Positions 42,716 through 53,579 of a stretch of DNA of 64,000 nt are shown here, piece by piece. A model generated the notes under the pieces. It was given only the letters and a program-made list of their open reading frames with translations. It was not told the origin of the DNA and searched no databases. The first letter of the stretch is position 1. Each line of letters starts with the position of its first letter. The translations under genes and the position numbers were made by a program. The stretch lies in assembly GCF_002099425.1 (NCBI RefSeq), contig NW_018344273.1, forward strand, positions 1 through 64,000, written 5' to 3'. This stretch comes from Phascolarctos cinereus (Eukaryota > Chordata > Mammalia > Diprotodontia > Phascolarctidae).

Positions 42716-43304
42716 CTCTTAGGCTAGACTTTGTAGCCCCGCTTTGTAAAGGAGAGTGGGTGGGGATACCCCTGGGGTTAGACTAAGTGCTCTTTATTCC
42801 ACCATCTGGGCCCTGGGAGATAAGGGCAAGGCAGGGGATGCTAGGCTGAGTTCATTTGCTCTGGAAGAGGAATGAAGGGCAGGGGAAGGCAAGACCTGGT
42901 GAGAATCAAGGTGGCAGGTTTCCATGACTAGAATGGGAAATCAGTGTTGTACATATGCATTAGAAGATGGAGGAAAATCCATTTAATTGAGTACCTAGAA
43001 AATATGACTGGTGGAAAAGCAAACCTCCTAGAGAGAGGAAATGCCTCAGCTGTTCTCAGCTCGGCCCTACCCCATAGCTCTCAAACAGCAGACCCTGGTG
43101 AGTTTTGTTCTATGGGGACATGGGAAACGTCTCTGGCTTCACTCTCTTAGGTGTTCATTAAAAGTCAGCAGAATTGAACTGAATTCCCTTTCCTTCCTTC
43201 CCAAACCCTGTGGGTGTGCTCTAGTCCAAAGACTATTAAAAATAATTGAGTCACTATAGTATTGGAGGGAATGCTTTGTCATGGATGGTGAAAAATAATG
43301 GCTC
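42716..43304. other. Unassigned DNA
   Basis: Overlapping plus frames 42944-43150 and 43041-43259 show no known domain. Confidence 0.4.
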
Positions 43305-43545
43305 ATATTTCAGGTGTCACAATTCAGTTGTCACTTCCTCTATGAAGCCTTCCTTTATCTTCCCCCATGAACTCCTCAATCATTAGTGATCTTTTCCTCT
43401 TCAGTTTTCCTTGTACCTCTACCTGTTGTGGCTCCCAGGTGAATATGCACTTTTTGGGAGCAAGGACTGTTAACTTTCTGTATCCTATAATCTAGCAGAA
43501 TGCTTTGCAAATAATAAGTACATAATAAATGTTAAATTGGTTCTT
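43305..43545 (+). mobile_element. L2-type LINE 3' end
   Basis: Sense: cctctatgaagccttccttt, ggctcccaggtgaatatgca, gggagcaaggactgttaact and aagtacataataaatgttaa. Confidence 0.82.
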
Positions 43546-43554
43546 TAATAAAAA

Positions 43555-43755
43555 AATTTCAAAGTAGTTTCTATATAGCTACGTGAGGTAGGCACTATAT
43601 GCATTATTATCCCCATTTTACAAATTAAGAAATTGAGGCTCAAAGAGATTCATTGATGACCTAAGGACAAGTGATCAGTAAGAATCAGTACAAAGACTCA
43701 AATCCAAGTCATGTGGCTCCAAGACAAGGACTTGTTCTATTATACTAGGCATTAA
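43555..43755 (-). mobile_element. CORE-SINE/MIR fragment
   Basis: Antisense: gtgaggtaggcactatatgc, ccattttacaaattaagaaa, ttgaggctcaaagagattc and ttgttctattatactaggc. Confidence 0.7.
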
Positions 43756-43821
43756 TTGTCTGAGAGGCAAGGGATAATGGGAACTTTTTTGGAATGGAGA
43801 TTTAGAAAGAGTAGAGTCCCT

Positions 43822-43945
43822 TGGGAACATAAGAACATAAGGATTGTCATTCTGGGTCAAAGCTGGGGTCTACCCAGCCTAGTGTTCTGTCTTAGACAGA
43901 GGTACCAAGGCATCTGTTTTAGAAGACATGGCTACTGGATGGATC
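43822..43945. mobile_element. CR1-related fragment
   Basis: The text gaacataagaacataaggat, ttctgggtcaaagctggggt and cccagcctagtgttctgtct resembles a conserved amniote CR1-associated repeat. Confidence 0.45.
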
Positions 43946-43954
43946 AGTGTTGGA

Positions 43955-44050
43955 CTGGGCCTTACTTCAGCTTTTTCTTTGTATCCCCATTGCTTAGCCT
44001 AGTGCCGGGCACATAGTAAACTCTTAATGAATGCTTGTAGCCTGACTGAA
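43955..44050 (+). mobile_element. L2-type LINE 3' tip
   Basis: Sense: tttctttgtatccccattgc, tagtgccgggcacatagtaa and ctcttaatgaatgcttgtag. Confidence 0.8.
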
Positions 44051-44054
44051 GGTA

Positions 44055-44745
44055 GAAAGCACAAGATGTGGCAGTTGCTGGTTATGTGAAATGAGGAAGA
44101 GAGAGGCATTTGAGGACATCAGGTTTGAAATGTCCAACAAGCAGTTGGTAGTGTAGGGCCAGAGCTTAAGGGAGCCTGGAGCAAGATAACATGCATTATC
44201 TGCATATGATAATTGAACTCATAGGAGCTGATGAGGTCCCTGAGAGAATGTGCAGAGAGGGAACACTTAGGACAGAACCTTGGGAAATACCCAAAGGGAC
44301 AACTTTTTGACTCTCTGGATTTCGCCCTTCTGGATATCACCTGCGTTATACTCCAGTGTAGGGGCTGGGTGATGAGCCAGCAAGACATTGAGAAGGAGCC
44401 ATCAGACAGGTAGGCTAAAAAATAAGAGAGAAGTGAGTGAGAAGGTAAGCAATGGTGTCAAATGCAGCAGAGAAATCAACAAGTATGAAGAATAATGGGA
44501 GAAACCCCACATTTGGCAATTTCAATTCAGTGATGAGTTTTGAAGCCAGTGTACAAAAGTTTGAGGAGTGAGTGAGAGGTAGTTGAGGCAGTGAATGTAG
44601 ACTGATTTTTTAAGTAAGAGAGAGAGAGAGAGAGAGGTTTGGAATAACTTCTTGGGAAGTGAAATAGGGAATCAATTAAGGAAGAACAAAGCTAAAGTGA
44701 AGACCCAGATAAGATTAGACTCCTTGGCAACCTTCTAGAGTGAGG
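44055..44745 (-). mobile_element. L2-type LINE fragment
   Basis: Minus-strand L2 reverse transcriptase: the minus frame 44119-44388 carries SLRDLISSYEFNYHMQIMHV, the diverged active-site segment. The plus-strand text ggagctgatgaggtccctga is typical of antisense L2. An (AG)n run lies at 44615-44637. Confidence 0.8.
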
Positions 44746-44747
44746 CT

Positions 44748-46145
44748 TCTTTTTTTTTTTAAAAATTTTTGTTTTTATTTACAATTCCATTTTTTTCCTT
44801 CCCCTTAGTCCTTTCCCTACCCATTGAGAAGGCAAGAAATATGATACCTATTATATATGTAAAGTTATGCAAAACATATTTCTGCATTAGCCATGTTCCA
44901 ACAAAAAAAGCAAGAGAGATAAAGAAAGGGGAAAAAAGCTTGTTTGTACTCAGAGTTCCTCAGTTCTGCCTCTTGAGGTAGATAGCATTTTTCATGAGTC
45001 CTTCGGAATTGTCTTGGATCATTGTATTGATCAGAAGAGCTAAGTCTTTCACTGTTGATTATTTTTATAATATTGCTGTTACTGTGTAGATTGTTCTTTG
45101 GTTTCTCATTTCACTTTGCATCAGTTCATTTAAGTCTTCTTAGTTTTCTTCTGAAATCATCCCTTTCATCATTTCTTAGTACAATAGTATCCATCACATT
45201 CATATACCACAAGTTGTTCAGCAGTTCTCCAATTGATGGATATCTCTTTAGTTTCTAATTCTTTGCCACCGCAAAAAGAGCTGCTATAAATATTTTCATA
45301 CATGTGAGTCCTTTTCCTTTTTCTTTGCTCTCTTTGGGGGTATAGAAGTAGTAGTATTGCTGGGTCAGAGAGCATGTACCGTTTTATAACCTTTTGGGCA
45401 TAGTTCCAAATTGTTATCCAGAACTGTCGGGTGAGGTCACCAGTTGTGCATTAGTGTCCCTAATTTTCCACAGTCCCTTCAGCGTTCATCATTTTCGTTT
45501 TCTGTCTGTTAGCCAATCTGATGGTTGTAAGGTGGTGCCTTGGAGTTGTTTTAATTTGCATTTTTAGTTATTAGTGATTTAGAACATTTTTTCATATGAT
45601 TATTGATAGCTTTGATTTCTTCCTCTAGAAACTGCCTTTTCATATCTTTTGACCATTTTTCAGTTGGGAAATGAATTCTGTTTTTATAAATTTGGCTCAG
45701 TTCTCTACGTTTTTGAGAAATGAGACTTTTATAAGAGAAATTTGATGTGAAATGTTTTTTTCTCCCAGTTTCCTTCTTTCTTTTTAATTTTGGCTGTATT
45801 GGTTTTGTTTATGTAAAACTCTCCATTATGTAAAATTCTCCATTTTACCTCCTTTGAATCTCTCTATCTCTTATTTGGTCTTCAAATTTTCTCCTATTCA
45901 TAGATCTGACAGTTAATTTCTTCTGTGCTCTCCTTATCTGCTTATGGTATTACCCTTTATATCTAAATCATATACCCATTTTAAGCTTGTTTTGGTATAT
46001 GGTCTTAGATATTGCTGTGCCTACTTTCTGCCAAACTACTTTCCATTTTACCCAGAAGTTTTTGTCAAATAGTGAGTTTTTGCTCCAGTAGCTTAGATCT
46101 TTGGGTCTGTCAAATATTAGGCTACTGTGTAGAGCGACTTCGTAA
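44748..46145 (-). mobile_element. L1 3' half (ORF2 C-terminal part and 3' UTR)
   Basis: It begins with a T-run (the L1 poly(A) in antisense) and then the 3' UTR. The ORF2 end follows on the minus strand: cattcatataccacaagttg, ccaattgatggatatctctt and atttcttcctctagaaactg match the 59-60.5 kb copy in order. It is 5'-truncated at about 46140, next to another repeat. ORF2 is badly broken. Confidence 0.88.
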
Positions 46146-46149
46146 CTGT

Positions 46150-46345
46150 TTTTTTTTTTTTCTGTCCTGGACTGCTTTGACAGTCTGGTGAAGCCTGTGG
46201 ACCTCTCTCAAAATAATGTTTTAAAATGTATAAATTAAAATAAATAGGATTACAAAGGAGACCAATTATAATGAAATATAATTATCAAAATATATTTAGT
46301 TTAAAAGGTTTTTTTTTAAAGTTCATGGACCCCAGGTTAAGTGCT
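46150..46345 (+). mobile_element. Non-autonomous repeat, same family as 7700-7890
   Basis: The text gtctggtgaagcctgtggac, aggattacaaaggagaccaa, attataatgaaatataatta and catggaccccaggttaag is the reverse complement of the family at 7.7-7.9 kb. Probably a hAT-like MITE. Confidence 0.55.
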
Positions 46346-46604
46346 CTGGAATCTAGAAGCCCCAGAGGTGACCTCGTACTGCAAAGTAAGCCTTGGAAAT
46401 AACTCTTCTTCTCTTCCTCCTGTCTGAATATCACCACCACCAGGACTTTGGGGCTCAGTCTCCTTCCTATTTTACTCCCACCCCAGGTAACCAAACCCTC
46501 ATCACTTTTAAGCAGAAGAAGCAAAAATGTAGTTGGTGGAGGAAAGATAGAAGGGGAAGAAGGAGGGAGCAAGATAGTGGTTCTGTTATGGGATTTTCTA
46601 CCTT

Positions 46605-46780
46605 GTAGCTAAAGCCATAGTGTAGTGGAGAGAACCAGATTGTAGAAAGCTAGGGCTTTGCCACTAGCTACCTGTGTGACCTTGGGTAAGTCCCTTCACC
46701 TCTTCAGATTCTAATTTTCTTGTCTACTGAAATAGATGTTCTCCATTGTGCCCAGATCTAACTCCTGTAAGCCTGGTAAT
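46605..46780 (+). mobile_element. MIR-like SINE
   Basis: Sense: gccatagtgtagtggagaga, gtgaccttgggtaagtccct and cttgtctactgaaatagatg. Confidence 0.75.
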
Positions 46781-46819
46781 GGAGTCTCTGGTTCTAAGGG
46801 TATGGGCATTTTAGTCCCT

Positions 46820-46897
46820 TTATTTGCATAATTCCAAATTAACTTTCCACAGTGGTAATACCATTTCACAGCTCCACCAATAATGTATTAATACATA
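46820..46897 (-). mobile_element. Small L1 ORF2 fragment
   Basis: The text ttgcataattccaaattaac, ctttccacagtggtaatacc and acagctccaccaataatgta parallels antisense ORF2 at 45395-45455 and 59845-59910. Confidence 0.65.
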
Positions 46898-46904
46898 TGC
46901 AGTA

Positions 46905-47030
46905 TTTGTGGGTGACACTTGCTCAGAGTCACACAGCTAATAAATGTCTGAGGACGGATTTGAATTTAGATCTTTCTGATGTTAGGTCCAGTACTTTATC
47001 CATTGTACCACCTAGCTGCATCTGACAAGG
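46905..47030 (-). mobile_element. tRNA-SINE/CORE-SINE 5' part
   Basis: Antisense: gctcagagtcacacagctaa, gaggacggatttgaatttag, ending attgtaccacctagctgc. Confidence 0.8.
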
Positions 47031-47583
47031 GCTGTCAGGAGTGTATTTCTCTTATATTTTACAAATCTAATCAAAACAGCTTTAAAATGGAAAGGATGGA
47101 GAGGCAGAAAACTCCTTATATTTATCAACCAAGCTAGATACCCTTGAGAATAGTTATAATGGAAGAAGATTATCAGTAAAGATAACCACCAAATTGACAA
47201 AGTGACAAAATTCACAAAAGGAGCCAGTAATAACATCTCTGCCTCAAATGTCTTTATACAAATGCTCTAAATCAAGGCAACGAACAAGAGAAACTAGGGG
47301 TTCTAATGCAAGGAGGCAAATTAGACCTCATCATTGAAGTATACTGAGATTTGGTGAGATGAAACCTGTGACTAGAATATGGCTCTGGATGTACATATCT
47401 TCTCAAAAGAAACAGAATAGGACTGGCATGGATACAGGGTAGGAGGGAAGGTACATTTTTATTAAGTATGTATACTAAAATGAAGAAATTCAGAAATCAA
47501 AGGAGAAGCATGGTGGAAAGCATTTGAGTAAAGATCAGTGGAGGAAGAAACAAAGGATTTTGTAATCAGAATATATTATAGAC

Positions 47584-47757
47584 CAGTGGTGTCAAATTCA
47601 AATAGAAAGGAATCCTGGATGGTGACATATTGACTTAGAAAACCACAAATTAACACAAATTATTGTATTGTGTTTTTAAAAACATTTCCCAAGTACATTT
47701 TAATCTGGTTCTGCTGGCTTGCCACCCACACTTGGGGCTGGGAGTTTGACATCCCTG
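47584..47757 (+). mobile_element. hAT-like MITE with terminal inverted repeats
   Basis: The left end cagtggtgtcaaattca and the inverted right end cagggatgtcaaactcc match at 13 of 17 positions. Internal text matches the copy at 18202-18395. I could not see a convincing 8-bp duplication. Confidence 0.7.
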
Positions 47758-48674
47758 CACAGATAACTTGATCAGAAAGAGGAAATAGATGAAGAGATTG
47801 AAAAATAGACCACAAGCTTAGCCTGGAAATAAGATATAGTAGGAATGGAACACTTAAATTATCTGTCTTCCTGCTTCTCTGCCAAAAGCAAAGTAGCTTA
47901 ATAGCTTCTTAACTTGTCTCAATGATAATTTCATTACTTAAAAGGCAGAGAAACCAGTTAGAGGAAATTATGCACTGGACCTCACTAACAAGGAAGAACA
48001 AGTTGCTGGAGTAGAAATGATGGAAGTCTTGAAGGCAAGTGACCAGTTATTCCCAGTGTTTATCGTGGAGGAGGAGAGAGTTCAGAGAAATGGGATGGGT
48101 ATAATCCCCTATGCTGAAGAGTCCGCTTGTGAAATATTGGAAACCCATTCATGAAATTCTGAAGAAACAACAGGAGTTCATTCCACTGAAGTGAAAAGGA
48201 AAGGATATTGTCTAAAGAGTTTGTTGTGGATGCACAGGGTGCTCACCAACCTAGGTTTTTAAAAAAGGTATGTGGAGGAGCAAGGAATAATGATGAATGT
48301 CAGAGCTCGGCAAAAAGAGTTAGGCGAGATGAAGCTCAGAATAGACTGAGTTTTGTTAGAGAAGTCTTGGAAAACACAAAGAGTTTGGGGTTTTCTTGTT
48401 ACCTATGTTGAGGGAAAAGGGAGGATCAGAAAAGGGCCAGTCATGAGATGAAGCCACTGCTGGGCATGAGCTGGATGATGGAAAACTGAAGAAGAGCTGC
48501 TCAGTTCCTATTTGGATTTTTTTTTTCCTGCCAAGAAAAATCACCTTTGCCAGGGAAATGTCAGAACCCAAATCACTAATGGGGAGTTGATAGCCAAGAA
48601 AACTAAGGAGATATGAAGAGAGCACCTACTTGTTTTTGATGAATTCAGTCACCTGTACCCAGATGAACTACATC

Positions 48675-49060
48675 CTTGATTCTCATTCCGTCAGTCAACA
48701 TGCACTGCTCAAATGCCTACAAAATACACATTGAATAAACATAAGGGAATTTCAAGAGGGATGCTATAGCCTTAGAGGGTCAGAAAAGGCCTTGTGTAGG
48801 AGATGACATGTAAGATGAGCTTTGAATGATATTAGAGATTCAGAGATGGAAGCAAAGTGGCAGCATATTCTAGGCATGGGGAGCAGCCTTTGTGTGCAGA
48901 GTCATGGAGACTAGAAGGAGGTGGACTATTAGGTGTGTGTGAGGAGCAGCAAGAAGGCCACTTTGGCTGGACCAGTGATAGAGTGTGTAAAGCAGAGTCG
49001 TGTCCTAGTGAGGTTGGGAAGGTAATTGGAGCCAGGCTGTGAACGGCTGTCATAAGACTG
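48675..49060 (-). mobile_element. L2-type LINE 3' part inside L3
   Basis: Antisense: cgtcagtcaacatgcactgc, ttctaggcatggggagcagc, agcaagaaggccactttggc and gccaggctgtgaacggctgt. Confidence 0.8.
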
Positions 49061-49375
49061 ACAGAGATGATTGCTGAGCCACGGTCCCTGATCAGTGAAG
49101 ACTGGAGAATGGGAGAGGCACCCCAAGATTACAGAAAGGTCATTACAAAAAGGGAAGAGAAAAAGTCTGCAAGCCAGAGACTAATGAGGTTGACTTGGAT
49201 TCCTCAGAAAATTCTAGAGTGGATCATAAAAGAGATGGTTAACAAAAATCTAGAAAAGGAAGCAATGACCACAGAGTGCCAGCATGGCTTCGTCAGGAGC
49301 AGGTCATGCCAGACTAACCTCGTTTCCTTTTTTATCAGGCTGACTAAACATAACAGATCAGGCCAATGCTGTAGA

Positions 49376-49455
49376 AATCTGGTTTTGTATCCCTAGCACT
49401 CAGCACAGTGCCTGGAACATAGCAGGCCCTTAATCAATGTTTTTTTTTTTAATTG
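49376..49455 (+). mobile_element. L2 3' tip inside L3
   Basis: The text ttttgtatccctagcactca, gcacagtgcctggaacatag and gcccttaatcaatgtttttt interrupts the L3 reverse transcriptase. Confidence 0.7.
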
Positions 49456-49857
49456 AAAGGATATTATTTACCTGTATTTTAGCAAAGCATTTGATAAAGT
49501 TGATCTGATACTATTCTTGGGGAGAAGATAGATACGGATTATATGATGAGACAATTAGATGAATTTGGAAATGGTTGGTTGGGCTGACTCAAAGAGTCGT
49601 TGTTAATGGTTCAGTGACAGGTTGGCAGGCGGTCTCCAGTGGATTGCCTCAGGGATCCATCTGGGCTTGGCCCTGTGCTGTTTAACATTTTTGTCAGTCT
49701 TGGATAAAAGCATAGATGGCAGGTTTATCAAATTTACAGATGACCCAAAGCGGGGAGGGAAAGCTAACACAATGTATGACAGAATCGAGATCTAAAAAGA
49801 TCTTGACATCTAGAGCATTGAACTGAATTAAATAATATGAAACTCAGTAGGAAATTT

Positions 49858-50235
49858 TTAAAAATAACATTTTATTTTTTCCAAATTACATGTAAAACCA
49901 ATTTTTAACATTTGTTGTTTGTTTTTTAAAGTTTTAAGTTCTGAATTCTATCTTTCCCTTCCTCCCCTTCCCTCTCCCTGAGACAGTGAGCAATCTGATA
50001 TAGGCTATACATGTGGAATCATGTAAAACATTTCCACATTATTCATTTTGTACAAGAAGACTCAAAAAAAAAGAAAAGAAGAAAGAAAGATAGGATTCTT
50101 CACTCTGTATTCAGGCAACATCAATTCTTTCTCTGGAGGTGGATAGCATTTTTCATCATGAGTCCTTTGGGATTGTCTTGGATCATTGTATTGCTGAGAA
50201 TAGTTAAGTCATTCACAGTTCTTCATCACATAATA
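49858..50235 (-). mobile_element. L1 3' UTR inserted in L3
   Basis: Antisense L1: aaaaataacattttattttt, aatctgatataggctataca, gagtcctttgggattgtctt. It is flanked by tcagtaggaaattt (49844) and tcagtagggaaaattt (50236), a diverged target-site duplication. Confidence 0.8.
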
Positions 50236-50599
50236 TCAGTAGGGAAAATTTAAGTCTTACACTTACTTATGTTAAAAAAAAATCAACTTCACAAGTACAG
50301 CATAGGGGAGGCCTGGTTAGACAGCAGTTTATCTGAAACAAATAGTTGGGGCATTTAGTGGGCTATATATTCAACATGAGGTGGCAGTCACAAAAGCTAG
50401 TATGATCTTAGGGATCGTTTCCAGGAATAAGGGGGTAATTGTACTTTAGGCTCCCTCCTGGTCAGACCATGTCTAAGGTACTGTGTTTAGTTCTGGGCAC
50501 TGCAGTTTAAGAGGGGGGGACACTGATACCCTGGAGAGTGTCCAGAGAAGCAAAAACAAGACTATGAGTCTGTGTGTGAAAGGAACATCAGTTGAAGGA

Positions 50600-50800
50600 A
50601 TTGGAAAGCAGTGGGGCACATGGGAAAGAACGCTAGGTTTGGAGCAAGATGACCTGCTTTCAGATCCCAGCTCTGCCACTTAACTCCCTGTGTGGTCTCC
50701 AGCAAGTCACTTAATCTCTCTAGGGCTTAATTTCCTCGACTATAAAATGAGAGGGGTGGATAGATGGCCCACGAGGCCAGCTCTGGACTGATGATCCCAT
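50600..50800 (+). mobile_element. MIR-like SINE
   Basis: Sense: gctaggtttggagcaagatg, cagatcccagctctgccact, cagcaagtcacttaatctct and cgactataaaatgagagggg. Confidence 0.8.
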
Positions 50801-50819
50801 GAAATATCCTTCCTGTGTC

Positions 50820-50925
50820 ACATCTGCTGTTGTTACCTCAGGGTACTGTATGGTTAGGTGACCTGTTTAGATTTACATTGCTAGTGTTGTCTGAGACAGG
50901 ACTGGAGCCTAGATCTTCCTGAGCC
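50820..50925 (-). mobile_element. MIR-like SINE fragment
   Basis: Antisense: ctgtatggttaggtgacctg to gacaggactggagcctag. Confidence 0.55.
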
Positions 50926-50987
50926 ATCTGTTTGGGGGAGAGACACAGAGAGGCAAGGATATAGAGACAGAGGGGTCAGAAGACCTG

Positions 50988-50990
<3 letters not shown>

Positions 50991-51032
<42 letters not shown>
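50991..51032. repeat. (GT)n microsatellite
   Basis: About 20 GT units. Confidence 0.97.
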
Positions 51033-51033
<1 letters not shown>

Positions 51034-51289
51034 TCATGTCTGTACGCATGCACACTAACTAATCTTCATTAGATATGGCCAAGAAGCCATTATTTCAATT
51101 TCTTAGGAAGGTATGGTCCAGAAATCCAAATCCCATTCTTAGGTACCTCTTTTTTAATCAGCTGTCCATTTTTTCTTCACTTAGTAGCATTAATGTATAT
51201 ATGACTTGCCTCTATACACTTTTCAGTCTCTTGCCCAGTACTTCATAATCTGCAGTGATGTTTTCTAGTGTATTGGTCCTTACATAGAA

Positions 51290-51505
51290 CATCTGAAGAG
51301 ACAGTGGATGGAACTGACCTAGAAGTCAGGAAGACCTGGGTACACATCCCACCTCTGATATCTATTGGTTATATGTTCCTGGATAAGTCACTTAACCTCT
51401 TGGTGCCTCTGACAAGTCTCTAAGATTAAAAATTGCAGTGTAGGTATTGATCTTTGTCGGTAAAACTTAGTCACTGGGAGCTCCCAACAATGATAAAAAT
51501 TGCAA
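51290..51505 (+). mobile_element. tRNA-SINE with a different tail
   Basis: Head: gaagagacagtggatggaac, gaagtcaggaagacctgggt, ggataagtcacttaacctct. The tail aagtctctaagattaaaaat and gcagtgtaggtattgatctt is not the CORE or RTE tail. It resembles a marsupial SINE variant with an actataagttgcag-type 3' part. Confidence 0.6.
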
Positions 51506-51742
51506 ATCCAGTTTAAAAAAAACTGCTGGAAGAAGGCAGCGATTGTCAGCATCTGTGGTGTTTCTCAAACAGTGTTTCATCCTGGGGAATGTAAAAGGAA
51601 AGGGACAAATTACTGGGGAGATTGTGGGGGGCAGGCAAGGGCATTCATGATGGATTGAGCACAGATGAAGACTGGGATAGGAATCAGTTTTATCAGGAGT
51701 TGTATGTAGGGTATAGAAATAGTTTCTGGTGTGTTTGGAATT

Positions 51743-51910
51743 ATTATTATTATTATTTTGTTGTTTTTGGCTAGGCGGTGGGGTTTAGTGACTTGCCCAG
51801 GGTCATACAGCTAGCTAGTAGGTGTTATGTGTCTGAGGCCAGATTTGAGCTCAGGTCCTCCTGACTCCAGGGCCAGTGCTCTGAGATCCACTGCGCCACC
51901 TAGCTGCCCT
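51743..51910 (-). mobile_element. Young WSINE1-like tRNA-SINE with a 12-bp target-site duplication
   Basis: Read in reverse it begins gggcagctaggtggcgcagt, then actggccctggagtcaggag, then ctgtatgaccctgggcaagt, and ends in an A-rich tail with (TAA)n. Its flanks are identical (gtgtttggaatt at 51731-51742 and 51911-51922). It has no CORE domain and is the best-preserved SINE in the window. Confidence 0.93.
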
Positions 51911-51989
51911 GTGTTTGGAATTCTTCATAGAAGTTCTCAAGAAGCTCAATAATTTTTGAGCATTGTAGTGCTATGAAAAGAACAGCGCC

Positions 51990-52222
51990 ACGTAGGTAAA
52001 AGCCTGGTGTTCAGATCCTTGTGCTACTCCTTACTAGTTGTGTGGCCTTGGGAAAGTCACTGAGCCAGGAGTGCTGGATGTAATCTGTTGGCTTGTTCTG
52101 TCATATATCAGTGGACCTGTTATCTCTGGTCCCAGTTTTTCCCATCTACAAAATGAGGGCATTAGATTAGATCATCCCTAAAGTCTCTTTCAGTTCTAAA
52201 ATCCCATGATTCTAGTCTAACC
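51990..52222 (+). mobile_element. MIR-like SINE with an internal insert
   Basis: Sense: gtgtggccttgggaaagtca at about 52041, then about 75 bp of foreign sequence. It resumes at catctacaaaatgagggcat, with the tail cctaaagtctctttcagttc. Confidence 0.7.
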
Positions 52223-53314
52223 CTTTCATTTTGTAGATGTAGAGACTGAGGGAGTGGGCTATGATTCAGAATGTGAGGAAGCCCCTCATAGGGGCAGCCC
52301 TTACCCCTTATGCTTCTGCGGGTCTCTTTATTAGTCCTTCTTCCTAGTCCACAGGCAGCCTAGTAGGCAAGCTCTAGCATAGTCTTAGAAATTACCTAAA
52401 TTGCAGAAATTCTTTCAACATGGCCCTAATCCTGCCTTAATCTAGCCTCAACCCACCCCTGACCTGGCCCTAACCCTGGAATAAAATCGAGGAAGCCTCT
52501 TCTCCTAAGGGCTCACTTTTGTTCTTTTATTCTTTGAAGCTTTTATAGGCTTATGAACAATGAATTTTATAGGCTTAGACAAAAATCACTGCTAATAGCC
52601 ATGTAGTTTATTGGCAATAACAAGTAATATAGACATGTAGATGGATATCAACACAAGGTATGGAAGGCTGTAGTAGGAATCGTATCAATCACCTCCCTCT
52701 TTACACGCTTCTCTCAGCTGGTCTGAGGGGGTGGAGTGTAATGTTGCTGTAAAAAGAGATTGAGATATAAACTCCAGGTCTGAGTTTCCCCAGCACTGCC
52801 CTCTGGGAAAACAAGGGAAAGAAAGAAGCTGTTGACTGGCCTTTACTCTCACTACCCTCACAATTGTTGTCTTAGCCTGGTCTCAGGCCACTCCTGCCTG
52901 CCATTGCCTGACTTCTCACTTTCAGTCTTCTCACTTGCTGTCTTGCTTATCCATGCCCCAGAGGACTTAACCTTTTTGGGCTTGGAAATTTTTACCCTGG
53001 AGCCCTGCCTGTCCTGATTGAGAATTGCCTCAGTTGCTGACTGTATCTCAGATTGGCCCCAGCTACGCTTCACTTCACTCTCCAGCTGCCTTTCCATCTG
53101 CTTTGCTCACATGTATGTAGCCTCCCACCTCCCCCTGCATGTAGTTCTTAACATAATTGATCAGCTTTGTCATTGCTTCTGAAGGTGTATGGCAGTCTAC
53201 TCTCCTGTTGTTCCACCCACCATCCTGGTAAATTCTCCAAACAAAATATCCCTCCCTTGCCCCCATTCCCTTCCATGTGATGTTTCCTTCTATTAAGTAA
53301 CTATTTTAAAGCAC
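52223..53314. other. Unassigned 1.1-kb stretch with two adjacent minus-strand frames
   Basis: The minus frames 53075-53266 (63 codons) and 52858-53097 (79 codons) are adjacent and overlap, with somewhat protein-like composition (DGGWNNRRVDCHTPSEAMTK; rich in Lys, Ser and Glu downstream). I do not recognise the family. It could be an old retrocopy or part of an unknown element. Confidence 0.35.
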
Positions 53315-53510
53315 TGCTGTGTGACTCTGGGCAAGTCACTTCACTTCTGTTTGCCTCAAGTTTCCTCAGCTGTAAAATGGGCATAAAAATAGCACCTACC
53401 TTGCCGGGTTGTTGTGAGGATCAAATCAGATGATATCTGTAAAGTGCTTAGCACAGTACCTGGCACATAGTAGGTATTTAGTAAATGCTTATTTTCTTCT
53501 CTCTTCCCTT
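53315..53510 (+). mobile_element. CORE-SINE, 5'-truncated
   Basis: Sense: gtgtgactctgggcaagtca, ctgtaaaatgggcataaaaa, gggttgttgtgaggatcaaa, gcacagtacctggcacatag, tail gtaaatgcttattttcttc. It is well preserved. Confidence 0.9.
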
Positions 53511-53579
53511 CTCCTATTACAGTAAATACTTCTTGAGTTTTCTAACCCATTTATTCTCTACCTTCCAAGAAAAGTCCTC

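Larger units (their letters stand above)
47050..50590 (+). mobile_element. Long L3/CR1 LINE cut by four insertions
   Basis: Plus-strand L3/CR1. An endonuclease-type part lies at about 47050-48670. The reverse transcriptase part starts at about 49060; the frame 49067-49396 has WRMGEAPQDYRKV, then KILEWIIKEMVNKNLEKE and QHGFVRSRSCQTNLVSFF, the CR1/L3 palm-finger signature. The VPQGSVLGP-like box lies at about 49645-49690, the FADD-like segment at about 49730, and the C-terminal tail reaches 50590 (ggagagtgtccagagaagca). Insertions are a MITE (47584-47757), L2 (48675-49060), a short L2 tip (49376-49455) and L1 (49858-50235). Frames are broken throughout. Confidence 0.8.
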
